Part shown: positions 1 through 5,428 of the stretch, piece after piece
Position numbering within the stretch: position 1 is the stretch's first letter
Layout of the letters: each line of letters starts with the position of its first letter
Origin: CAIUMH01 sp037142475
Lineage (GTDB): Bacteria > Actinomycetota > Acidimicrobiia > Acidimicrobiales > RAAP-2
Assembly (NCBI GenBank): GCA_037142475.1
Contig: JBAXAR010000125.1
Span: 1-5,428, forward strand
Reading direction: 5' to 3'
Length of the DNA: 5,428 bases
The notes under the pieces: model-generated
What the model saw: only the letters and a program-made list of their open reading frames with translations
What the model was told of the DNA's origin: nothing
Database searches by the model: none
Made by a program: the position numbers and the translations under genes

Positions 1-85
1 GAGTGCTCGGTAGCACGGCCATTCCGGCCGAAAGGGATCCAGCGATGCTGAGCACTGCGAATCGAGAGAGAGGTGTCCGTGCCAT
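1..85 (-). CDS. N-terminus of a probable exported protein (partial, runs off the window)
   Basis: Only the first 28 codons are visible, so no family can be assigned. The peptide begins MARTPLSRFAVLSIAG and continues SLSAGMAVLPST. A short basic n-region (Arg3, Arg8) is followed by a hydrophobic stretch at about residues 9-25, the shape of a Sec signal peptide or an N-terminal membrane anchor. No lipobox cysteine or signal-peptidase site is visible before the edge. The ATG at 85-83 is chosen because GAGGAG at 97-92 lies 6 bases upstream, the best ribosome binding site in the window. The gene follows the P450 on the same strand after 121 bases, so it may be the next gene of the transcript or start a new one. 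Its start also overlaps the stop of a short upstream ORF (TGATG). The gene start is fairly sure; export is an inference from the N-terminus alone. Confidence 0.62.
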   Translation of the reverse strand, partial: MARTPLSRFAVLSIAGSLSAGMAVLPST

Positions 86-168
86 CAAATGCTCCTCAGG
101 AAAGGTTTCAGGAAGGGGTCCTGCAACGTCAAAACCATAGCGGCAACGACCGATGTCTCATTCATCAT
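85..168 (-). CDS. Possible 27-residue leader ORF ahead of the exported-protein gene
   Basis: A short ORF starts at the ATG at 168-166 (a second ATG follows directly) and ends in TGA at 87-85. The peptide starts MMNETSVVAAMVLTLQ and ends LKPFLRSI. Its stop codon shares bases with the ATG of the next gene as TGATG, so the ribosome binding site of the next gene lies inside this ORF, an arrangement typical of translational coupling. Against it, the only upstream Shine-Dalgarno-like bases (GGGA) are too close to the first ATG and only marginally placed for the second. The frame is also open further upstream into the P450 3' end, as happens by chance in GC-rich DNA. I do not recognise the peptide. 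It could be a leader peptide, a small protein, or a chance ORF. Confidence 0.25.
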   Translation of the reverse strand: MMNETSVVAAMVLTLQDPFLKPFLRSI

Positions 169-206
169 TTCCCACACGGGCCCCACGCAAGACGACGAGT
201 GGGATC
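86..206 (-). other. Gap between the P450 and the exported-protein gene
   Basis: This 121-base stretch is the only non-overlapping junction in the window. It is less GC-rich than the genes around it and holds the possible leader ORF and the GAGGAG site. I found no promoter with both boxes properly spaced: TTGACG at 132-127 has no acceptable -10 hexamer about 17 bases downstream. I also found no stem with a following T-run that would end transcription after the P450. The data therefore fit read-through from the P450 into the downstream gene at least as well as a fresh promoter. Confidence 0.5.
92..97 (-). promoter_or_regulatory. Shine-Dalgarno sequence of the exported-protein gene
   Basis: On the minus strand the bases read GAGGAG, followed by a 6-base spacer (CATTTG) and then ATG. 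Both the match to the anti-Shine-Dalgarno sequence and the spacing are near ideal. The genes upstream in the cluster instead have weak sites and depend on overlapping stop and start codons. This site decides the start of the partial gene at 85-1. Confidence 0.7.
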
Positions 207-1442
207 TCAGACGGAGGTAAGCGACACCGACAACTCAGTGACACCACGGAGCACGATGTTGGGCCGGTAGACAACGTCTCCGACAACCTCGAAGTCCGTG
301 GTCCGCTTCAACAGCGCCGCAAGGGTGATGCGGGCCTCGAGGCGGGCCAGAGGCGCACCAAGGCAGTGATGGAGACCGAAGCCGAAGCCCAGATGAGGAT
401 TCGGCTCCCGATCGAGGATGAGGCGATTGGGATCGGCGAACACCGATGGGTCACGGTTTGCTCCGGCGACCAGCAACATGGCGAAGGACCCAGCCGGCAT
501 GGTCACGTCGTCGATGGTCACATCGTCGAGCAGGGTGCGTCCGGTCACCTGGACCGGCGAGACCACACGCATCAGCTCGTCAATCGCCGTGCGGAACAAT
601 GACGGGTCAGTTCGCAGGCGCTCCTGCGCATCACGATCCCGGCTCAGGGCGATGACACTTCCTGTGAGCAGGTTCACGGTGGTCTCATGGCCCGCCACGA
701 GGAGCAGGATGCACGTTGACAGCATCTCGGCCTCAGTCAGAGTCTCGCCTCCGTCCTCGACGGCGGCGAGAGCCGAGAGCAGATCGTCACCGGGATTACG
801 ACGACGATCTGCCATGAGCTCGAAGAAATACATGGCGAACTCACCGATAGCGGCATCACGGGTCTTGACAGCCTCGACCGGGAGCAAAAAATCAGGATCG
901 AGTCCTCGAGCAAGGGCCTCAGACCAGATGCTGAAGCGTTCATGGTCGGACTCAGGGATGCCCAGCATCTCGCAGATCACCACCATCGGGAGCGGGTAGC
1001 AGAGCGACTCTTGAAGGTCGACGACCCCAGACTCAAGGCTGGTCTCGATCATTGCCTCGACCCGCTGCTCAATAAAGGGAGTCAGTTCACTCACCATGCG
1101 GGGCGTGAAGGCCTTCGCCACGAGGCCCCTGAGGCGAGTGTGATCGGGAGGATCACGAAACAGGAACGGGCGAGCATCCTCGCTGGGGTCACCGACCACG
1201 GCCGCCACCCCGGCATCACGGTCACGCTGGTCTCGCATGCCGCGTGGGGCGTGGTCGGGGTTTTGCTTGAGGGCGTCTGACGAGGATCGACGGTCGCGCA
1301 GGATCTGAAGACAATCGTCGTGGCGAGACAGCGCCCAGAAGTTGTGCTGCGTCAGATGAATAGGGTTCTCGGCTCGGATCTGCTCGAAGAGCGGGGTCGG
1401 ATCAGTCGACCACCGGGGGTCTGTGGCGTCGTAGGTGATCAC
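207..1442 (-). CDS. Cytochrome P450 (soluble bacterial class, 411 aa)
   Basis: This is a heme-thiolate monooxygenase that would use O2 and two electrons, normally from a ferredoxin/ferredoxin reductase pair, to oxidise an organic substrate in the cytoplasm. All diagnostic motifs are intact: C-helix DPPDHTRLR (97-105), I-helix AGHETT (250-255) with the acid-alcohol pair Glu253/Thr254, K-helix ExxR (Glu289, Arg292), ANRDP (328-332), and the heme loop FGFGLHHCLG (353-362) with Cys360 as heme ligand. Length and motif spacing match full-length soluble actinobacterial P450s such as the CYP105/CYP107-like groups; the substrate cannot be read from the sequence. The start is GTG at 1442-1440: an in-frame TGA lies two codons upstream, and the GTG overlaps the stop of the coupling-protein gene as GTGA. 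There is only a weak, distant GGTGGG upstream, so translation probably depends on coupling. No redox partner gene is in the window. Sampled lines here look slightly less GC-rich than the secretion genes. Confidence 0.96.
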   Translation of the reverse strand: MITYDATDPRWSTDPTPLFEQIRAENPIHLTQHNFWALSRHDDCLQILRDRRSSSDALKQNPDHAPRGMRDQRDRDAGVAAVVGDPSEDARPFLFRDPPDHTRLRGLVAKAFTPRMVSELTPFIEQRVEAMIETSLESGVVDLQESLCYPLPMVVICEMLGIPESDHERFSIWSEALARGLDPDFLLPVEAVKTRDAAIGEFAMYFFELMADRRRNPGDDLLSALAAVEDGGETLTEAEMLSTCILLLVAGHETTVNLLTGSVIALSRDRDAQERLRTDPSLFRTAIDELMRVVSPVQVTGRTLLDDVTIDDVTMPAGSFAMLLVAGANRDPSVFADPNRLILDREPNPHLGFGFGLHHCLGAPLARLEARITLAALLKRTTDFEVVGDVVYRPNIVLRGVTELSVSLTSV

Positions 1443-2932
1443 GAATCACAGCGTACCCACCGTGGCCATCGCCATCGTGAGGGCCCATTCGATTCTCGGC
1501 GATCGACGTCGCGGTCCCGAGGGCCTCGTGCTGCCACCACAGGGTGCTGGTGATGCGCCTCGAGCACCACCCGGGTCACTGGCAGCCGACCACTCACCAC
1601 CAACGCCGTGTGGGGTCGCTGACTCCTCAATTCATGGGCCTCAATGAGTGGTCGGCGCTCGAGAGGTCCCGAGTCGCCCCGCCGGAGGGTCCCGGGGCGT
1701 TCAGTCGCCGATCCGGCGAGCGAGCCAAGGATTTCCGAGGCCGCCGGATCAGCAAGGCCGGCGAGGAACACCCGGGTGCGGTGGTTGTTGATCACCGTCG
1801 CTGTCCTCTCGCCGTAGCGAGCCCTGATCTGGGCGATGTCCTGAAAGCAGGTCACCAAGGTGATCCCATGACTCGCACAGGTGGCCGCCACCACGTCGAG
1901 CTCAGCCAGCGGGGCGATGGCCGCCGCTTCATCGAGCATCACGAGCAGGGGTCGTCGCAGGCGACCACCCTGTGCTCGAGCAAGCGTGAAGGCCGCCGTC
2001 AGGATCTCTGTGGTGACCGCCGTGAAAACCGGTCGGAAGCGACGCTGATCGTGAGCCGGAGCGGCCAAGAACAGCGTCCCAGATCCCGTGAGCAGCGAGA
2101 CCGGATCGATCGTCGAAGCCACGCCGTTGCTCGAGGCTCGGCCGTCGCTGACCAGAAGTGGGTCAAGGATTGACTCGATGGTGGCGTAGACCGAACCAAG
2201 CTGACGCTCGTCCCGGGCCATCGCCGCCGCCCACGCTTCGATGGCTCTCGGGTCACCGGCGGCGTCGAGCACCGCAGACGGCGATCGCTCATCTCGAAGA
2301 TCGACCCAGCGAGCCACGGTCTCGAGGTCCCCTCCGTCGAGATGCGCCCCATGGAGCAAGACGGCCAAGTGCTTCGACGCCAGCTGTGCCCAGAAAGCCG
2401 ACTCCGATGAAGCACCTGGCAGCCCAACGGCACTGGACCCGACCAGCTCGGCAGCCAAGCGCCGAGCGTCATGAAAGGTCGACGAGAGTGGAACCGGATC
2501 GAAGCGGGTGCTCAATGACCCGTGGTCTGACGAAGGGTCAAGGACGGTCACCTCTCCTTGGCTGCGACGCCAGGCGCCCGCGCCTCGGACAAGATCGTCC
2601 TTGACGCTGGCGGCGAGGACCGGCCCCTCCCACGACAGCAGAGCAGGAAGCACCAGCGATGAGGTCTTGCCCGATCTGGTGGGCCCGATAATGAGGACTG
2701 AGTCACCGGCGGGCGCCGCCAGCCGAGTCCGTGTCGGTCGCCACCTCACGGAAGCCAGTCGGCCGAGGGGAAGTCGATCCGGCGCTCCGCGGCGCACTAC
2801 CAACGAGCCAAGGCCAGCTCGGGTGGCAAAGGCGGCCTCTCGATGGCGGCGACGTCCTCCTGGCCCACGAGATCCGAATCCGATGCATGCGAGCCCCCCA
2901 AGGCCCAGCGCCACAGCCATGACCCTGATCAC
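1439..2932 (-). CDS. VirD4/TraG-like type IV coupling ATPase (497 aa)
   Basis: This is a membrane-bound hexameric-type ATPase of the TraG/VirD4 family, which recruits substrate (a relaxase-DNA complex or proteins) to a type IV secretion channel. A single hydrophobic segment at about residues 4-20 is followed by a basic stretch, then Walker A GPTRSGKT (83-90), Walker B LLVMLDEAA (329-337, with Asp334/Glu335), a TCFQD motif (361-365) and the C-terminal signature NNHRTRVFLAGLADP (382-396). The RRPLIEAHELR motif (426-436) is also usual for the TraM-recognition/TraG C-terminal region. The start is taken as GTG at 2932-2930, which overlaps the VirB4-like stop as GTGA. ATG at 2920-2918 is an alternative that would shorten the protein by four residues. 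A longer frame upstream to 3025 lacks family features and overlaps the preceding gene. The last 28 or so residues are rich in Arg and Trp and look non-conserved. The gene ends inside the P450 start codon. Confidence 0.92.
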   Translation of the reverse strand: MIRVMAVALGLGGLACIGFGSRGPGGRRRHREAAFATRAGLGSLVVRRGAPDRLPLGRLASVRWRPTRTRLAAPAGDSVLIIGPTRSGKTSSLVLPALLSWEGPVLAASVKDDLVRGAGAWRRSQGEVTVLDPSSDHGSLSTRFDPVPLSSTFHDARRLAAELVGSSAVGLPGASSESAFWAQLASKHLAVLLHGAHLDGGDLETVARWVDLRDERSPSAVLDAAGDPRAIEAWAAAMARDERQLGSVYATIESILDPLLVSDGRASSNGVASTIDPVSLLTGSGTLFLAAPAHDQRRFRPVFTAVTTEILTAAFTLARAQGGRLRRPLLVMLDEAAAIAPLAELDVVAATCASHGITLVTCFQDIAQIRARYGERTATVINNHRTRVFLAGLADPAASEILGSLAGSATERPGTLRRGDSGPLERRPLIEAHELRSQRPHTALVVSGRLPVTRVVLEAHHQHPVVAARGPRDRDVDRRESNGPSRWRWPRWVRCDS

Positions 2933-4191
2933 GGTGCCCGCATGGCGGCGTCGGTGTCGATGAGGCTGCGCTCGCTGGCGCCGACAACGTGGCGAACCAG
3001 AGAGGCATGGGTCCCCATCTTCCACAGGGCGACTCCTCGACCGAGGCGACCCAGCACTTCGATCTCCGCCGGCGAGAGGCTCAGGATTTCAGCGGCCGCC
3101 TCGAGTTCGCCGGGGGGCTGGGCATAAATGATGCGAGTCTCCGAGTCGGCGAGCAAGCCAAGAGCGAGGCTGCGCTGCTCTGAGCCCACTGATCCCACGC
3201 CATCAAGATCGGAGACTCGGTGGAGCACGGCGACATTGGCCACCCCCCAGGCCCTCGAGAGTTTCCAGGTGGCCTGGAGCCAGCGAGCGACCGCCACGTC
3301 ACGCAGAATCGCCCATGCCTCGTCGACGACCAAGAGGACTTGGCGTCCATTGCGGGAGCGATGCTGGATCACCCCCTGGAGCCACGCCGTGGCACAGACC
3401 ATGAGAACCCCCAGCGCCGGCGAACCGTAGAGGGCAGAGAGGTCAAGGACGACCAAGGGTCCGTCGACCGCCAACGACGGGGACGTCTCGGCGTCGAACA
3501 TCCCTCGGAGGTCTCCGTGGACCAGCCGACGCAGCTCGAGGGCCACGTCTCGGCCCTCTTCGGCCAGGACAGTGACACTCGAGCGCACCGCTCGAGCAGC
3601 CTCGAGAGTCGGCGACAGCATGGCGTCGAGGACCGCCGGGATGGTGGGAGTCACGCCCTCGGCGAGCACTGAAGCGAGCCCCACATCAATCGCCGCCCGC
3701 TCCCGGGGCGTGAGGTCCCGACCCATGCTGGAGGCAGCCAGAGAATCGAGCAGCTGAAGCCGCCGGGCAGAGGCCTCCTCGCCGTCAGCACCCACCAGGT
3801 CAAGCGGGTTGAGCCGAAGGGGGCCACCCGGCCGAAGGGCGAGGGCCTCCTGGCCCACGGCAGCGGCGAGTGCCGCGTACTCCCCCTTGGGGTCGACCAC
3901 GAAGGCCTGGCGCCCAAAGGCCATCTGGCGCAGGAGGTAGGTCTTGATCAGTGCGCTCTTGCCTCGACCGATCTGGCCGAACACCACGGCGTTGGGGTTG
4001 CTCAGCACGCCGGATCCATAGAGCTCGAAGGGGTCGTAGGAGAAGAAGCCCCCGAGGAGATCAAGGCCAATCCAGACCCCCGCAGTGCCGTGACCCACAT
4101 CATGGAGAAGGGGATAGAGCGCACCGGCATGACGTGTGGTGGTCTCATGGGCGGCGACCGTTGCCGGTGCGGTCGGATCACGCCACCTCAT
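2929..4191 (-). CDS. VirB4-like type IV secretion ATPase, ATPase half (420 aa)
   Basis: This cytoplasmic or membrane-associated ATPase is of the VirB4/TraC/TrbE type, which powers assembly and transport of type IV secretion channels. Visible features are Walker A GQIGRGKS (72-79), the nearby VVDPKGEY motif (98-105), Walker B VLLVVDEAW (285-293, Asp290/Glu291), an HR pair (324-325) in the AVLHRVSDLD strand and the ETRIIYAQPP segment (351-360). At 420 residues it is about half the usual VirB4 length of roughly 800. The missing N-terminal half appears to be supplied by the gene immediately upstream. The start is ATG at 4191-4189, overlapping the upstream TGA as ATGA, with GGGG five bases before the ATG as a weak ribosome binding site. 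The frame stays open a further 146 codons upstream, but that part is Arg/Pro/Gly-rich shadow of the preceding gene. It ends in a GTGA overlap with the coupling ATPase gene. Confidence 0.92.
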   Translation of the reverse strand: MRWRDPTAPATVAAHETTTRHAGALYPLLHDVGHGTAGVWIGLDLLGGFFSYDPFELYGSGVLSNPNAVVFGQIGRGKSALIKTYLLRQMAFGRQAFVVDPKGEYAALAAAVGQEALALRPGGPLRLNPLDLVGADGEEASARRLQLLDSLAASSMGRDLTPRERAAIDVGLASVLAEGVTPTIPAVLDAMLSPTLEAARAVRSSVTVLAEEGRDVALELRRLVHGDLRGMFDAETSPSLAVDGPLVVLDLSALYGSPALGVLMVCATAWLQGVIQHRSRNGRQVLLVVDEAWAILRDVAVARWLQATWKLSRAWGVANVAVLHRVSDLDGVGSVGSEQRSLALGLLADSETRIIYAQPPGELEAAAEILSLSPAEIEVLGRLGRGVALWKMGTHASLVRHVVGASERSLIDTDAAMRAP

Positions 4192-5428
4192 GGAAGCCCC
4201 ATGGCCAGTGGCAGCGTGGCGAGGAGTCCTCGGCCGTGGTCGCCAACGAGCCTGCGGACTTCGAGACGGGACTGTGCGGCAGCGAGTTCGGTCTCGGCCG
4301 CTCGCTCGGCCAGCGCCTCGGCGCTGTGGGCCGACGTCGCCAGGAAGCCGGCGAAGCGGAGTGACCCGTGGCCGTCGACCAACTCCGCCTCTCTGGTCTC
4401 GAGATGGGCCGCCTCCGCATCGCGACGACGGTCGGAGAGAAATCCTCCTCGGCGTCGAATCTCGGTATCGGCCGCTCCCGAAGTGCGAGCTGATGCCGCC
4501 CGCCGCATCGCGATGCTCGGTGGGACCGGCTCGATGACGACCGACATCGAATGGCCTTCGTGGCCGAGCAGCACCGGAGCCAGAAGCTCGGCGGTGACCT
4601 CGGTGCGGGGCCACTGCGCCACCCACCATGTCGCCGTGTGCCGACCCGCTGTCTCGATCGAACCCAGCCGAGCTGTTCCCGAGGCGACGACCAGGAACCG
4701 GCAGCCGACCGCGGTGGGACGGTGAGGCGACATGGCGGTCTTGGCTCCAGCCCGCCCGCCAGGATCTGTCTCAGCCGTGACCTCTCCCCCGAGTTCGGTG
4801 GCAATCGCGTCGACAAGGTCAGTGGCGCTAAGAAGCCGACACGGACGATGCCCCGCGTCTTCGAGCGCCTGAGAGACCAGTGCCGCCTCAGCGAGCAGCG
4901 CCTCGATGGCCCCGCCGGGTCGGCGGACCCCCGGGGAGGTCCTCAGGGTCAGATGGACGCGTCGGGAAAGGCCCTGCGAGGCGACATCAGCGAGGAGCGT
5001 CCGATACATCTCGATCGCCGCCTCCTCGCCGCCCGCTCCTCGACGACGGAGATCAGCCGAGAGTTCAGCACCCCAATCGACAACACACGATGCACTCCAG
5101 CCGATCCGATCCACGACCGAGCCTTCGCGGGCGAGGGCGCCCAGAGCAGCGATGAGGCCCGCCACACGCTGATCCCGGCGGTTGGGATCGAGCAGTGAAA
5201 TCCCGGTGCTCTCAAGCGCCATCGTGACGCTGATCGATCCGGTGGGCTGCAGCGCCACCCCCACACCCTCTCGACCACCGAGTAGCTCAGCATCAACCAC
5301 CTCGAGGCGGAGCATGGTTCGGGTCCCCCGCCGACGAACATGAGCCACCAGCGAGGGGACCCATTCATCGATGGTTCGGCCAGCGACAGGCACGGTGGCC
5401 ACACACAGCCCGAGGACCACGAGGCTGA
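4188..5428 (-). CDS. SCO6880-family protein, probable N-terminal half of a split VirB4 (5'-truncated by the window)
   Basis: The last 412 residues of a longer protein are present. The frame is open through the window edge, so the GTG at 5420 is internal rather than a start. I recognise it as the SCO6880 family of actinobacterial secretion loci. The visible part begins with the end of a hydrophobic membrane segment (SLVVLGLCVATVPVAGRT). It continues with the ISLLDPNRRDQRV region (76-88), the TWWVAQWPRTEV motif (266-277), the EPVPPSIAMRR motif (299-309), and a charged, probably helical coiled-coil region (about 330-395) ending in LPLAMGLP. Members carry small PrgI-like membrane segments at the N-terminus; these would be just outside the window. 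The body resembles the N-terminal domain of VirB4 proteins, which docks on the inner-membrane channel. Its TGA overlaps the ATG of the VirB4-like ATPase gene, consistent with two halves of one machine made in equal amounts. The family call rests on remembered motifs, not on a search. Confidence 0.82.
   Translation of the reverse strand, partial: SLVVLGLCVATVPVAGRTIDEWVPSLVAHVRRRGTRTMLRLEVVDAELLGGREGVGVALQPTGSISVTMALESTGISLLDPNRRDQRVAGLIAALGALAREGSVVDRIGWSASCVVDWGAELSADLRRRGAGGEEAAIEMYRTLLADVASQGLSRRVHLTLRTSPGVRRPGGAIEALLAEAALVSQALEDAGHRPCRLLSATDLVDAIATELGGEVTAETDPGGRAGAKTAMSPHRPTAVGCRFLVVASGTARLGSIETAGRHTATWWVAQWPRTEVTAELLAPVLLGHEGHSMSVVIEPVPPSIAMRRAASARTSGAADTEIRRRGGFLSDRRRDAEAAHLETREAELVDGHGSLRFAGFLATSAHSAEALAERAAETELAAAQSRLEVRRLVGDHGRGLLATLPLAMGLP

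Noticed and set aside
104..132. TTGACG on the minus strand (132-127), considered as a -35 box
   Set aside because: The hexamer 17 bases downstream is GAAACC, which is not a plausible -10 box, and the element lies inside the possible leader ORF.
182..203. Inverted repeat CCCAC/GTGGG just after the P450 stop, considered as a terminator
   Set aside because: The stem has only 5 base pairs with a 12-base loop, and there is no T-run after it on the minus strand.
153..999. Plus-strand ORFs opposite the P450 (153-602 and 418-999)
   Set aside because: They are antisense to a P450 with every motif intact. The translations are Ser/Arg-rich and match no family I recognise.
207..1442. Idea that the P450 is a degraded gene
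   Set aside because: The frame is continuous for 411 codons with the heme cysteine, ExxR, acid-alcohol pair and ANRDP motif all present and correctly spaced.
1544..2173. Long plus-strand ORF (209 codons) opposite the coupling ATPase
   Set aside because: It lies antisense to a gene with intact Walker motifs. Its composition (Arg, Gly, Asp, His) is typical of a shadow frame in GC-rich DNA, with no domain recognised.
2933..3025. Upstream extension of the coupling-ATPase frame to a GTG at 3025
   Set aside because: It would overlap the conserved C-terminus of the VirB4-like protein by about 97 bases. The added residues are a run of Arg, His and Gln with no family similarity. The GTGA junction at 2932 is the better start.
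4192..4629. Upstream extension of the VirB4-like frame by 146 codons
   Set aside because: The extra part is Arg/Pro/Gly-rich, has no recognisable motif, and lies entirely over the better-supported SCO6880-family gene. The ATGA overlap at 4191-4188 gives a natural start.
4551..5198. Long plus-strand ORF (215 codons) opposite the SCO6880-family gene
   Set aside because: It is an antisense shadow of a gene with recognisable family motifs. No domain, no convincing ribosome binding site, and low-complexity composition.

Overview
This window of high-GC DNA (hand counts on sampled lines run from about 52 to 73% G+C, mostly 60-70%) carries one tightly packed minus-strand gene cluster. The protein families suggest an actinobacterium: an SCO6880-type protein, a VirB4-like ATPase and a VirD4/TraG-like coupling ATPase in that order, a combination known to me from actinobacterial type IV secretion/conjugation-like loci. 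An Acidimicrobiia-like source is possible but cannot be shown from the sequence.

Layout in the direction of transcription (high to low coordinates): (1) 5428-4188, the 3' part of an SCO6880-family gene that runs off the window edge; (2) 4191-2929, a VirB4-like ATPase domain protein; (3) 2932-1439, a VirD4/TraG-like coupling ATPase with one N-terminal membrane segment; (4) 1442-207, a complete soluble bacterial cytochrome P450; (5) a 121-base gap (206-86) holding a possible 27-codon leader ORF and a good Shine-Dalgarno sequence; (6) 85-1, the first 28 codons of a probable exported protein, cut by the window edge. No stretch of more than 300 bases lacks a gene. I saw no RNA gene, insertion sequence, CRISPR array or convincing terminator.

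The three junctions between genes 1-4 are all 4-base stop/start overlaps (ATGA, GTGA, GTGA). This fixes the starts of genes 2-4 and indicates one transcript with coupled translation. Genes 1 and 2 together look like a VirB4 protein split into an N-terminal half and a separate ATPase half. Gene 3 would be the coupling protein that brings substrate to the channel.

The unexpected point is that an oxidative enzyme, the P450, is locked into the same translational chain directly behind the coupling protein. It may be simple cargo of a mobile element, or it may be functionally tied to the secretion machinery. No relaxase, integrase, ferredoxin or ferredoxin reductase lies in the window, so neither the transported substrate nor the P450 redox partner can be named.
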